Positions 51,328 through 63,013 are shown, counted from the first letter of the stretch. The stretch: DNA of 64,000 bases from Aurantiochytrium sp. KH105 (GCA_003116975.1 BGKB01000079.1:124001-188000); one strand, 5' to 3'. Made by a program: numbers and translations. Notes: generated by a model from the letters alone, not told the origin.

Positions 51328-52463
51328 GCAGTCAAGCTGGCCGGGACAAACAGGACGCGCGCATCGCATTCACATCAATGTCGCGCTTCGACCCTTTTTC
51401 TTTCCTGTTCTTTTTTTCTTAACTTTTCTTTACTTTTCTTTGCTTTGCTTTTCTTTTCTTCTCTCTTGTCGTCGGTCGTGGTTCTCTGGGCCTGAACGAC
51501 GTCGTGGCTGTCGTCGTTCTCGATCGCAGCAGCGCCAAGAATTTCGTTTCGTTTGTTTGTTTGTTTCTTCTTCTTTTTTTTTCAACATGGCCGTCGCCTG
51601 CAGCTGCATCTGCAGGGTGCATCTGCACAAAGAACGCAGACACGGTCTGTCTGTGTGTATAGACTGTGCTCGATGATGCGTTTGGGCGACCTTTCGTCGC
51701 TGCACCGCCCGCCGCAGCTGCCGGTGCCGGTGCCGGTGCGGAGCTGAGCTGAGCTGAGCACGAAGAAGAAGAAGCCCGGGTCTGGTATCCTCGTTCTCTT
51801 GGGTTTTATGGGGTCGGCAGCGGCTGGGCTCATCGTTCTCTCCCTCGAGAATGCGCGCATCTGCGCCGCCGTCCCGACACCGGCGACGAGAAGGCACTTC
51901 TGGGATGGATGCATGAGAATGAGATGAGATGAATGTACAATACGATCTCGCAGCGATGGGTCACGTCGGTATGGACGATTTAGGCTAGCAGCTGCACACG
52001 GCAGTTAGTGATACTAGTAGATCGATGGGAAGAGGCGAGGCGGTCGTGACAGCGCTGCCGTCCGTCGTGCAGCTGCATCTCGCGTCGGCCAATCAGCGGC
52101 CGTTTGTCTGTCATCTCGTTCGGCGGGTCCGTTGCTCTTTACTACAGTGCAGCTAGCAGCCTGCAGAGAGCTTCGCTAGCCAGAAGTCTCAAAAAGGATC
52201 GCGATGGGCCGTGGCGCATCATCCCCCACCTGGCCGGTCGTCGGCCAATCAAAGAGACTGACTTTCCTAACAAGCAGAACTTTTGAAAAGAATAAGTCGT
52301 GGCGACTGAGAGCCATGCGAACAAATGAACGAATGAACGAATGAAGAAATGGTGACGCCTCTCGTCCGTTGGGGAGAAAAGCCAAAAAAAAAAAAAGAAC
52401 ACCTGGCTAGTCCTCTTTGTCTGCTGTCTGCTGGCTCTTGCTTAGACAACCACAGTCCGGATC

Positions 52464-52485
52464 CGACCCGACCCGACCCGACCCG
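52464..52485. repeat. (GACCC)n microsatellite
   Basis: About four and a half GACCC units, about 160 bp left of the DNA transposon-like element. Confidence 0.93.
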
Positions 52486-52643
52486 GCACCGGCCACATTC
52501 ACCCGACCACCCAATAATAGCCATACCACATGCCCGACGCGTCCCATGCTGCCGCGTCCCGCACCGATGACGATGCAAGGTTCGGTGTGCCTTGAACCGC
52601 AATGCATTGACAGTGAATGCCATGGCATGCAACCCAACATGTA

Positions 52644-53810
52644 GGGTAAAACCTCCGATTTTCAACATCAATGTTAGAAAAATCATTTTTCGATCAAAAA
52701 TCAACTTTTGGTTGTAGGAGTCGTGTAGAGCGTGCGAACGAGCATGGAGAGCTCGTAGTTTGATCAGTGAACGAACTCAGTCGATTGGTGTTGCTTGAGA
52801 TCAATTATAGTTTTCAGATTTTTCCTCGCCACGGAGCCACCGACCTATGATTTCCACACGCAGATTTTGCGCAATGCTTCTGAGTCTGGTTTTAGTAACA
52901 TACTTAGTTTTATATTTGTTTACTTTTACCGAAATTGGTCTAGTGTTACTTTTCTCTACGAGACACATTGTTACTATCTATTTCGCTTGTGGCGACGATT
53001 CCAGCTGACATAGGCCAGGATTAGCGATCTCAGGGAGTGATCGAATGAACTCTACGGTCATGCGAAAAAGTTGTGCACGTTTGGCTTGCCAAGGAAGGTT
53101 TTTATCCCATTGTTTGATCTTGGTCAAGGAGCTCACCAAATGGCAACGTTTAGCTTGCCGCCTGTGTACCCAGAAAGAGCAGCGTTTGCAAAAAGTGCCG
53201 CTTTCACGAGATCCTCCTCTTCCATTGTATCCGGAACGCTCTCCGACGTTCCAGCTGGAACTTCATCAGCGTTCTGAGGAGGGTTTGGTTCGCGTGATGA
53301 GCTCGCCTCTTCTGAGACATGTTCCTCTGAGCTTGCAGAGAGGGAACGTACAAGCTCCAGCAGCTCTTGCCGAGACCGCTGAATCGAAACACGTTTCCCT
53401 GCGAGTTGTAGGACCTCAATGAGTTTTGTTTTTGTAATCTTGTCGTCTCGCGCAAACTCGAACGAGAAATCCTTATTGGAGTAGGAAAGCGCGGACACCT
53501 GCTTCTTCAACGAATTGTTTGACCGTCTTCTGTTTCTTCGCCTTGATTGCAGCCTCACGGGACTTGTCTTGAGCCTCGATGCCTTTAAGTCGCTCGAGAT
53601 CGTACATGTCCTTCGACCGCCAGGAATCCATTGATACACGTTTTCTCATACAAATGTATTGGCCGGCTTATTTGGCTTATTTTATGGCCTATTTAAAAAT
53701 ACCATTGATTTGCAACATGGTCTTAGTGAGTAGTAGTTAACTCCTATACGATTTCTCGGGCGCCGATTCTGTAGCAAATCGGTGTGATGTGCTAATCGGA
53801 GGTTTTACCC
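52644..53810. mobile_element. 1.17-kb terminal-inverted-repeat DNA element with TA flanks (Tc1/mariner-type by its ends)
   Basis: The left end GGGTAAAACCTCCGATT (52644-52660) is perfectly repeated in inverted form at the right end (53794-53810). TA dinucleotides flank both sides (52642-52643 and 53811-53812), the target duplication expected of Tc1/mariner-type insertions. The interior is clearly more AT-rich than the flanks. The only sizeable frame is 53639-53133 (-), about 168 codons; no DDE/D catalytic domain is recognisable, so the element looks non-autonomous or a deletion derivative needing a transposase from elsewhere. Perfect ends suggest a fairly recent insertion. The superfamily call rests on the TA flanks and end structure only. 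Confidence 0.8.
53133..53639 (-). CDS. protein-like frame inside the DNA element, function unknown
   Basis: A 168-codon frame inside the inverted-repeat element, beginning at a non-ATG codon. It reads KKQVSALSYSNKDFSFEFARDDK and KLIEVLQLAGKRVSIQRSRQELL, with an acidic Ser/Glu-rich tail (SSSEEHVSEEASSS-like) and ending NVAIW. In an overlapping frame just upstream, MDSWRSKDMYDLERLKGIEA continues into KKQKTVKQFVEEAG. The two frames together could reflect a two-exon gene or a decayed transposase end. No catalytic transposase motif is seen. It may be the C-terminal remnant of the mobilising protein or a cargo gene. Confidence 0.35.
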   Translation of the reverse strand: MYQWIPGGRRTCTISSDLKASRLKTSPVRLQSRRRNRRRSNNSLKKQVSALSYSNKDFSFEFARDDKITKTKLIEVLQLAGKRVSIQRSRQELLELVRSLSASSEEHVSEEASSSREPNPPQNADEVPAGTSESVPDTMEEEDLVKAALFANAALSGYTGGKLNVAIW

Positions 53811-55044
53811 TACAATGAATAAATCATTGTACGGCGTCAGCTTTTCATTGATCAACGAATCGATCGACCAATCAATCGCTAGACCGTGCGACCGGCGAGG
53901 AATAAAACAGTCCCAACCTGCCTGCAATTTTTTCCTCTATTTTCCATTCTTGCTCGCTCGTCGCGGAGGGCGGCTGGCTGGCCCTTGTGGAAAATTTGTC
54001 GCCGATTTTAATTCCAGGCCGCTCCAGCCGGGCCCTCTGACCAGCCATCGGCGCGCATCCCGCGGCGCGTCGCCCTGTCGATCTTATTCCATTTGAGGGG
54101 GGGCCGAACCTTGCAGTCAGCTTCTCCGCAGAAGCTAGCTTCTGAGCGGACGAGGCCCCGCTTCCAACCCAGCCAGCCAGCCATCCAGCCATCCATCCAT
54201 TTATCCGCCGACCCACCAAGCTAGCTCGCAATTTGATGCGACACGGCAGTGCGGTGGCCGGCACGGCGTCTCGCAACGTCGCGGCGCGGGCACTTCCTCC
54301 CGCGACATCCCTTCCTCGCGGTCCTTGCGCGACCATCCTAGCCAGCCAGCACGGCTGCCGCCGCACCACCATGGCAGGCAGCGAGCGCTCTGTTCTCTCT
54401 CCCGTCTTTCCTTTCGTTCATCCATTGATTTTTCCATTCCATTCTTTCGATCCTTCGTTCTTTTCTCCTTTTGCACCGAGCGTGCATGCATGCGTGCATC
54501 CATTCAAATCCATCCTCGCTTGCCCCTTCCTACCTTGCTTCCTCTCCAGGCCGTCCTCGAGGCCCTCCCTCCCTCCCTCTTTCGCCGCTCCGGCGGGCCG
54601 ATTTGTGCTGCTCGCGCCGCCCGCGGGCCCGCGCCCCTGCGCGCGTGGGCATTCCGCCTGCGCGTCACCGCCGGCCTCGCTCGCCGCTCAGCTCCTTTCC
54701 TTCTCTCTCCGGCGCAGCTGCGGCGGGTTCACCGCGCGCCCTCCGCGCCCCACGGCACAAGCTCCAGCTTGGACTTGTGAACCGCCCGCCTGACGCTCCG
54801 GCCGCGCAGATCCGGCGCTGGCGCCAGCCGGCCGCCCGGCTGCCGGGCTGCCCGCGGCGCCGCCGGGGCCGCCCGAGCCGCGGGCCCACGGCGCGGCCGG
54901 CCAGCGCAAGCATGGCGCCGAGCGAGGTCGGGCGACGCGCGCGCGCGCGCGCTCGGCGGGTCGGCGGGGAAGTGCCAAGTCGCGGAGTTTCGGGCGGCGG
55001 CGCGCGACGCATACACGCGCAGCTGCAGGCAGACAGACATACGC

Positions 55045-55066
55045 AGGTAGGTAGGTAGGTAGGTAG
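55045..55066. repeat. (GTAG)n microsatellite
   Basis: About five GTAG units, with degenerate GTAG/GTTG copies continuing to about 55100. Confidence 0.9.
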
Positions 55067-58000
55067 GAAGGTATAGGTAGGTTTGGGTAGGTAAAAAGGT
55101 AGTAGAGGCGTTTGAAAAGAATTTTCGAAAACGTTTTTGAAAAGGAGCGAAGAAAAAGAAAATGAACAAAAAAACAAAATTTTGAAGCAGCCCCATAGGG
55201 TTTCCTAAATGTTTGCTAGGCGCTATGGAGGGAAAAGAAAGGAAAACGAAAACGAGAAAGAAACGAAAGAAAGAAAAGAAAAGAGAAGAAAGAAAAGAAA
55301 AAAAAGAAAAGAAAGAAAAGCCAGGAAAGCGAGAACAAAAATTCGCGGGTGCGACCGGGCGGTCGACGGAGCTATAGCGTGGATGGCAACCGCCCACAGC
55401 CACAGAAGGCGGCAGGGCGCGGGCAAGAAAGAACCGTGGCGCGCGAATCCGGCTTGGAGTTCTTTCTTCTTTCTGTTGGTTGTTCTCCGAAGCCGCGTCG
55501 CATCACAGCCGCCACCGCAGCCGCCAGAGCTTGCCGCTGCCGCTGGCAGCTGAAAAGAAGAAAGAAAAAGAAACTGTGAAGCGGTTCGTCCATCTGCAGC
55601 TGCAGCTGCGCCTGCGGCAGCGGCGGCACGTTGGCTGCGATGGAGTATGCACGCTCGCAGTGCGGTGCCGGCTGCGGCAGCCCGCTCGACCCTCCGCCCG
55701 CCGCGCACTGCTCTTCGCTTCACTTCGCCGCGCCTGCGGCTGCGTCTGCGGCTGCGTCTGCGCCGCTGACAGCCAGCTGCCTCGCCTCGTCCAGCAAGGT
55801 CGGGGCAGGTCGGGGCAGGCGCGCGGGTCACACCACCAGCCAGCTGTTGCTGCAGAGCACGTCTTCGCACCTGCCACCGCTCACCCGCCATGGCCGCACG
55901 CATGCATTCGCCTTGACGACCCCACACCGCGAAACCGGCCGGACCGACCAAGACCCGCGGTGGTGCGAATTCGCTCCCTCCCGCCGGCGCCGTCCACCAC
56001 TTCTTTTCGGTTTCCTTTCTCCCTCCATCCCTCCATCAGCGTCCATCCAATGCGTGGCAGGTGCCTCTCGAGGCTCGCGACGGCGCGATTTTTGGCGGAT
56101 TCGCTGCCGCTTCTCTGCTCGGACTTCCTCACAATCAAATCACTGTCACCGCGAGGCCTGCGAGGTCTGCTTTTCTGCCTCTTTTCCTTCCTTTTGCCCG
56201 CGCCGCATCTTGCACCGCGGTGGCTGGCCTTGCTTGGCCTTGCTTGGCCTGGGTTGCTTGGGCTTGACGGCGCGGTCGCGGGCGATTCGCGGGCGGCAAG
56301 CAAAAGCGGGCGGGAGCAAGTCGGGATCCTCCGGGGCCGGCGACTTGCGACGGGACCCTGCCGCGTCTGCGGCGAGATTTTGGCTCGTGCATTTGCATGC
56401 AATGCAACATCCATTGGCCGCAGCCGCGAAGGGAAAGAAAAGGGTGTGTGTGGGGGGGGGGGGAAGAAGGAGAGAAACCCACCCGCCCGCCACCGCGCCG
56501 GGCAATCCGCGAGCAAGAACGGCCGCAATGCGTCCGTTTCTTCAAGTGAACAAATCAGTCCACGTCAGGCGGCGCAGGCGCGGGACCTGCACCCACTGCT
56601 TCCGGCTTCTTCTGCTGCTGCTTCTTTTGCACCTGCGAAAGAAATTGCTCTCACGCTTCTGCACTGCGAGCACTTTTCCTTTTTCCCATCGTCGCACCCG
56701 CGACGGCGCAAGCTTTGCTTTCTCATGGCAGCGAACGTCAGCCAGCCAGCCAGCCAGCAAGCCAGCCAGCCAGCTGTTGCAGTCGCGGCCAGCTCTGTTT
56801 TCCTCACCTCACCGCACCTCGCGTCGTCCGACTCCGTTTTCTCATTCTTATTCTTGTTCTTGGCCTTCTCATTTTCAACCCCACGGAAGTTGTTTCTAAA
56901 GCTAGCTAGCTTGTGTTCTTGCGTGCTTGTGCTCGCATTTATCTAGGTCTGGCGCCAAAAAAAAAGAAAAAGAAACCTCCGTTAGCAGCGGCTTCCCAGG
57001 GCCTGGTGGCTGCGTCGTCGCTGGGCTTGGCTTCTCGGGGACCTCGGAGCAGCCACCGCGAGGGACCTGGTCCGGCGCAGCCCTCGGCGCCAGGATCCAG
57101 GCTTCGCTTCCAGCCCTCGCCTGGCACGCCACGCCGTCGCCTACGCCGCGCCCTGGCACACGGAGGCAGGCCTCCCGGGCAGCCGTCGCCAGGATCCGCG
57201 CAGGCACCTCGGGACGTTCTTCTTCTCCATCATCTTTTGCTTTTTTCTTCGATCGCGCGCAGCTCGGCATTTTGGCCATCGACGTTGCAAGGTCACCTCA
57301 AAAAAACTACAAATCAAGCGCGGCCACGTTGAGCTTGGATGAATACGAACGACTGAAAAGAGGCCTGGGGAACGGACCAAAATGCCCTGGCGGATGTCGC
57401 GCTCAAAAATCGGCCATGCCGCGCGCTTTGGGACTTTTCCGTCCGCTCGCGAAAAGCTCTCGCGCGCGGTCCCTGCTCTCGCGCACATCCTCCCCACCCC
57501 CTTGCTCATTCCCATCCATGCGGCACCGCGACTTGATTGTGCTTGGTCCGGTCTCGCTCGTTTCTCCATCATTTTCTCTCCCTCGTCCTTTTCCCCTCTC
57601 AGGCTGGGACCGGCCCCCAAGCAGCAGGGAGGGGTCGCGGCGGACGGACGGAAGGAACGGGTCCGCCGGACTGGGACGCCACGGCACGGTCCGCACGACA
57701 TGGCCATCACAGACCGACGCCAATAACTAAGACAGCGAAGCGAGGGACCAGGACCTCGGCCGCCGCCCGCGCCCGCCGGTCCCATCTCCGACGTCCCAAG
57801 CCAGCGCTTGGCCTCGACCTGCCTGGGGATGGACTGACTGACTGACGATGAGCTTTATCTTATCCTCTCTGCCGTGCGTGTGCATGGCATGTGGATTGTT
57901 TTGTATTGTGCGCCCAAGAGGGAGGGCGGGTGCCGGCCACGCGGCGGATGACGCGCGGCCTCGTCCGTTCGTTCCTCGTCCTACGCCGCGCCCAAAAAAC

Positions 58001-59270
58001 ACAGCGCTCGCCGTCGGGTCCAGGTGCTGGCGAGGGCTGCGAGTTCAAGTCTCGCCGCTTGGTCCGCCTGCGCTCGAGGACGGACGCCCGCACCGGCCGG
58101 CCGCAGCTGCAGCTGGCTGCTTGCGGTCTCGGCCGTCCCGGACTGACACGAGGCGGCTGCCTTGGCGGACAGGACAGCGCGCACGCTTGCGACATGGGGG
58201 GAGAGAGCGCGCTCGCAGTCGCGCGCACTTACATCATCAATCTCGCCCTGCTTGTGACATTTTTCGAATTCCTTTTTCCGTTCCGTTCCTGGGCGCGCAA
58301 GAACCCGCGATGCTGGCAGTGAGCAGTGCAGGCAGACAGGCAGGCGTGCATGCATGCAAGCGCATCCATCCTTTTGGCCGCAGCAGCAGCAGCCAGCAGC
58401 CGCAGCAAGCAGCCATTCCGATGGACGGATGCATGGACGGATAGATGGATGGATAGATGGACTATTTTCAATCGATTCCTCCAACTCTTTCAACTCTTGA
58501 GCGCCTTTCAAACCCCTCTTGTCCCTCTTTCATCCTTCTTTTCTTTCTTTCTTTCTTTCTTTCTTCTTTCGCGCGCACTCGTGAGCACGGCCTCCCACGC
58601 AGAGAACGCCCGAGGGAACACCTGCGAAAAAACCCGACCCCTCCTTTCTTCCTTGCTTCCTTGTTTTCCCAAAAGTAAAAACGTTTAATTTTAGAAAGAA
58701 AGAAAAAAGAAAAGAATAAAACTTTGAAAATAAAAAAATGAAAAACACTGTTCTGTTCTTTCCATCCTGCCGTGCACGGTGGCGACGCCGCGCGCAGCGT
58801 CATCAGTCGCCCCGTGGACCGGGAGAGTCCTATCTCTCTCTCTCTACCCGTCGAAGCCTGCCTTTCCAGGAAAGGAAATGAATCCATCAACCAATACCGC
58901 GCCCGCGCGAGGCTGGCGAAGGGCAGCCCAGTCCGTCCGAAATCTCCCGCCGCCTCTTGCAGCGTCTGGATGCGTTGCGATGCGTTGCGCGGCGTTTCGG
59001 CCCCGCGCGGCAGGTAGGGCTGGCAGGGCAGGGAGGGAGGGGGACGCTCGCTGGTCCCCCCGCTTGGAAAAGTCTAGCTAGGGTTGGGCCCGGCCGCGGT
59101 GCACAGGCGTGCAAGCCTGCGCGCGAGGTTTCCGAGGGCTTTTCGTGCTTGCTTCTTGGTGCATTGCTACGTGGTGCGCTTTAGGTTATGCTTAGGTGTC
59201 TGCACCTGGACACTGGGCGCTCGCCGCTTGGCTTTGTTTACATTTTTCGGCAGGCGTCCAGGCACGCTCA

Positions 59271-59351
59271 ATGCGATGCGATGCGATGCGATGCGATGCG
59301 CATGGCAAGGCAAGGCAAGTCAAGGCAAGTCAAGGCAAGGCAAGGCAAGGC
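59271..59351. repeat. compound (ATGCG)n-(CAAGG)n pentanucleotide array
   Basis: Six ATGCG units (59271-59300) are followed almost directly by about nine CAAGG/CAAGT units (59306-59351). Two unrelated pentamers expand side by side. Confidence 0.93.
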
Positions 59352-59713
59352 ACGTTCCTTGGAGACCAAATAGCAGGTGGCCGGCCGAGATTTGGCCGCG
59401 ACGGCAGCTCGTAGGACGCGCCAGGCCGCCGAAGCCGCGGCCTGGGAAGGAAGAAACAGCGCGCAAGCCGTGAGTTTCAGGCTGCATTCAGGCACTATCA
59501 GTCCAACGCGCAAACAACGCAACGAACGAAGTAACTAATTAAAGTTGGCCGGTCGGCCGGCAGGGCCTTCCGCGGGGCCGCGTGCTCGGCCGGTCCCAGC
59601 CTGCAATGCGTGCGCTCTGCAGCTGCAAGCAAATGCGCGCACGCACGCACGCAAGAACGAGGTGTTTGCGAAGAACCTGTAGCGAGCGACCTTTCTCTCG
59701 AAACCTAACGAAC

Positions 59714-59724
59714 TCTTTCTTTTT

Positions 59725-59775
<51 letters not shown>
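59714..59775. repeat. (TTTC)n microsatellite
   Basis: About fifteen TTTC units, the longest simple array in the window. Shorter TTTC arrays occur at about 14590-14612 and 58540-58570. Confidence 0.95.
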
Positions 59776-59838
59776 GTCTTTTCCGTTTTTATAACTTTTA
59801 TTTTTATTTTCATTTTCATTTAGGAAAGAAGGCGCTCT

Positions 59839-59866
59839 CGCACGCACGCACGCACGCACGCACGCT
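59839..59866. repeat. (CGCA)n microsatellite
   Basis: About six CGCA units, 64 bases after the end of the TTTC array. Confidence 0.93.
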
Positions 59867-61095
59867 TGCACGCAAGGAGACGCTCTCATCTCTCCCACTC
59901 AAGGCTGCACTTGCTTTGCCTTGCCATGCCTTGCCTTTCAGCCTCCTCGGCCGCTGACTAGCGTGTGGCATGGTGGGTGCCCGCGACGCTGCGCAAACCG
60001 TACGTCACTCCGCCTGCAAGAAGTGCATTTCCTTTGCATGCAAGCAAGAGGTCGGTCTCGATCGCCACGGCCGTGCCCGACATAAGTAAACCGACCTCGG
60101 TACGTACATACGTTTACGTAATCCTAATCCACTACAAGATAAACGAACGAATTTTGTTCATTCATGCGTGCAATGCCTGACACCCCCCCCGAGGTGCATT
60201 TCTCTCCTCGATCAAGGTGTGTCTCGGTCTGCCTGCACAGCTTGCGCCAGGATGCGCAAAGACCCGAGTGCCTCTCTCCCATTTGCGGCAGTCGAACCAA
60301 TTCGCCGCCCGAGCTGGCCGGCCTGGCTTGCACAGGCATGGCCGGTAAACGGCCGGAGCAGCCAGCGAAAGCGCCTCTGGCGCGCCGGGAAAGCGCTTTC
60401 AGACCTCGTTTCGCTGTCTTTCTTTCCCTTTCAATCTTGCTTTCACCGTTGGCATTTTTGAAAGCGAAAGAACCACAAGGCGTGCGTGCGTGCGTGCATG
60501 CTAATGCAGAGAAAGAACCTTGGACGGCGCCTCTTTCTCTCGCTCGCGCTTCAAGTTTCTTTGCCAAGCTTTTTGCGACGGTTCTTTCTGTCGATCGATC
60601 AGAATTCCTGCGTTCGCCAGGCACGCAGTGTCTTGGCTTAGTCGCAACCTTTGCCGGGTTTCCTCTCGAGGACATTTGCGAAAAGTACACGGCCGTGCGA
60701 CCGATCGATCCAGGCTGCGCCCGCGTCAGACGGCCGCTGCACTGCACGATGAATCACATCAATGCAACAAGCAGAGCGCGCACGCATTACACGCAGAGCG
60801 CGCATGCATATCTTAGCTAGCCGCGCCGCTTCGTGGGATATTTCTCGTCTTCCTCTCAGCCTCGACTCGGGACCTTGCGTCGCGTCGATGCGTCGCGGCA
60901 GGCCTGCCGATCGAGCGACCGGCCGGCCAACAGCAAGTAGCGCCAATCGATCCACGGTTCCAGCCACGGCCAACGAACATTACACGCCGCGCAGGCACCG
61001 ACAGCCAGCTAGACGTGCACGGATCCAGGCACCGACCGAGTCCAGGTGGGCCGACCGAGAAGTACGCCGCCCCGCGGCTGGAGAGAACAGCCGAG

Positions 61096-61138
61096 AGAAC
61101 GGAACGTTCTTGCTCTCGCACTATAGAACGGAACGTTC
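61096..61138. promoter_or_regulatory. duplicated GAA/TTC module, heat-shock-element-like
   Basis: The 14-mer AGAACGGAACGTTC occurs at 61096-61109 and 61125-61138. Each holds three contiguous nGAAn-type units (aGAAc, gGAAc, gTTCy), the last two in the GAAnnTTC arrangement bound by heat-shock factors. The second copy sits in the 12-bp palindrome CGGAACGTTCCG (61129-61140). It lies about 1.9 kb upstream of the 63014 gene, so target and function are uncertain. Confidence 0.3.
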
Positions 61139-62547
61139 CGGCCGTTCTCGGCGTCCGTTCCAGCAGAGTCAGCGGCGGCGCTGAACCGCCGCGGAGTCCG
61201 GATCGGGACGCGTCATCGCGGCGCATCGTCGTGCCGGTCGATCGATCGACCGGAAATCGCAGTCGCTCGCCCGTCCGTGCCGACCCCGCCGGGGCGCAGC
61301 CGCGCGCCTCCCGCCGTCAGCGTCTCGCGCCTGGCCCCGGAGGAGAGGGGCGGACCGGGGCGGCGCGGCGGAGCGGGGGCCGCGGCGGGTGGGTGCCTGG
61401 CGGGTGGCGGCGCCTGGCGGCAGCCAGACCGGCCGCAGACTTTTGGACCCCCATAAAAGTCCCGGTTCTGCGCGTCAGAAGGCGGTTCCTGGCCAGCAAG
61501 CAGCCGCAACCAATGGCAACTGCAAGCAAGCAGGGAAACGGACGGTGCGGGTGAAATAGGACTGAAAAGAATTGAAAAGAGTTGTTTGATGTGAAGCAAA
61601 GCGAAAGAAAGAAAGAAAGACGGCCGACGGGCCGCTCTCGGTGCAGCTGCCACTGCTGCCTGACCTTTTCTCGCTGGCCGCTGGCGAGAGAGTTCGCGCG
61701 CGTGCCTTGGCTTGGCTTGACTTGGCTTGGCTTGCCTTGGCTGCGCATGCATGCGCGCGAGCGCGCGAGCGAGCGTACGTACTATGCCGGTATCGCGTGC
61801 CGGTAATGCGCCACGATGCGCAGCCTGCTGCGAGACGTACGGCGCGCTTGCGTGCGTGCGCGCGCACATGCATGCATGCATGCCCTGCTGCTGCAGCTGC
61901 ATCTTCTCTCTCTGCGGAGCGAGGACGTACGCGGGGACGCCGGCAGATCCCCCCTTTTCTGGGCCCCGTTCACGGGCGCACGGCCTGCCAAAGGGCGAAA
62001 CTTGGACTCGTGTCGATGCGTCGCGTCGCCTCGCGGGCCCGTCTCACTCCTCTCCCTCCTCCCTCCCTCCCTCCCTCCTCTCCCGCGTCCCTTCCTCGGG
62101 CGGGGCCGGTCCTACGCGGGAGGAGGCGGGAGGGGGGACGGCAGAGGAGCGGTGAGCTGTGCCCTAATGAGTCCGGCCGTGGCGCAGGCAGGCCGCGGCA
62201 GATGGAGGCCTTCGCTCCTGCTCCGCGTCACCGCTTTCATTCCTGCCCTGCATTTCACCGCCGCCGCGGCCTTTTGCGCGCCAAAGAACGCGCCTCGGGC
62301 CGGGAGAACAAAACGAAATTAAAAGCTTCAAAAAGAAAAAAGAAAACAAAAGAAAACAAAAGAAAACAAAAGAAAGAAAAGGAAAGAAAACTCTCTCGCC
62401 TCCTCCTCCCCCCTCCCCAACTTTCTTTCCTGGATAAAAAAAAAGTAAAGTAAAAGAAAAGAAAGGAAAAGAAGAAAGAACGGCGACGCGGCGCGCAGAG
62501 CGGAGACGGACGGAAGGAGGAACCCCAAAAACGCAGCCAGCGGCAGC

Positions 62548-62580
62548 GAAAAGAAAAGAAAAGAAAAGAAAAGAAAGAAA
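62548..62580. repeat. (AAAAG)n microsatellite
   Basis: About six AAAAG units within a ~110-bp A/G-rich stretch, upstream of the 63014 gene. Confidence 0.9.
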
Positions 62581-62878
62581 ACAGAAAAGAAAAAGGAAAA
62601 AGAAAAGAAAAAAGGAAAAGGAATGGAAAGAAAGAACGGCGCAGGAGCAAGCAGTGCGCGCTGGCGGGCGGGCGGTCCGAGTCAGCTCGCCCCGGCGGGC
62701 GGCAAACCGCGAACGAAGTCCTGAGCCCGAAGCCAGCCAGCCAGCAGAGCCAAAGCCCATCCGTACATCCATCCGACGCTGAGCCAGACCCGACAGCGAG
62801 CTAGCCGCCCGCGCCCGCGAAGCTTGACGAGTCGGCCCGACCCCACGCGGCGAGGTCCAAACCCGCAACCCCCCGCGC

Positions 62879-62952
62879 AAGCCAAGCCAAGCCAAGCCAA
62901 GCCAAGGCGAAGCAAGCAAAGCTTAGCCAAGCCAAGCCAAGCCAAGCCAAGC
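62879..62952. repeat. (GCCAA)n pentanucleotide array next to a start codon
   Basis: Two blocks of GCCAA units (62879-62906 and about 62924-62952) separated by a degenerate AGGCGAAGCAAGC spacer. It ends 61 bp before the ATG at 63014 and is therefore probably in that gene's 5' UTR or core promoter. Confidence 0.92.
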
Positions 62953-63013
62953 GCACCGCATCGCATCGCGGCCGTCTGCTCTCGGAGAAGGAGAAGAAGA
63001 AGAGAAAGCGAAG

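Larger units (their letters stand above)
47347..63013. other. 15.7-kb gene-poor divergent interval
   Basis: The starts at 47346 (-) and 63014 (+) face away from each other across this interval. It contains one terminal-inverted-repeat DNA element (52644-53810), an imperfect ~250-bp tandem duplication (49423-49920) and many microsatellites. AT-richer islands (about 48.7-50.5 and 52.6-53.9 kb) alternate with GC-rich blocks. The largest frames (55480-56946 +, 55631-56899 +, 50668-51495 +, 61641-62453 +) overlap one another in different phases, are Arg/Ala/Ser/Pro-rich and show no domain, so no host gene is called. Small or heavily spliced genes and non-coding RNAs could be missed. Confidence 0.5.

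Noticed and set aside
55480-56946. Two overlapping plus-strand frames of 488 and 422 codons
   Set aside because: They overlap in different phases over the same low-complexity DNA, with long opposite-strand frames too; no domain or consistent start.
58039-58055. tRNA T-arm-like hairpin (GCGAG-TTCAAGT-CTCGC)
   Set aside because: No matching acceptor stem, D-arm or anticodon arm could be found upstream, so it is not a tRNA.
47347-63013. Possible LTR retroelement, Polinton or other virus-like insertion in the large gap
   Set aside because: No long terminal direct repeats and no recognisable reverse transcriptase, integrase, capsid or polymerase sequence were seen; only the TA-flanked DNA element is supported.
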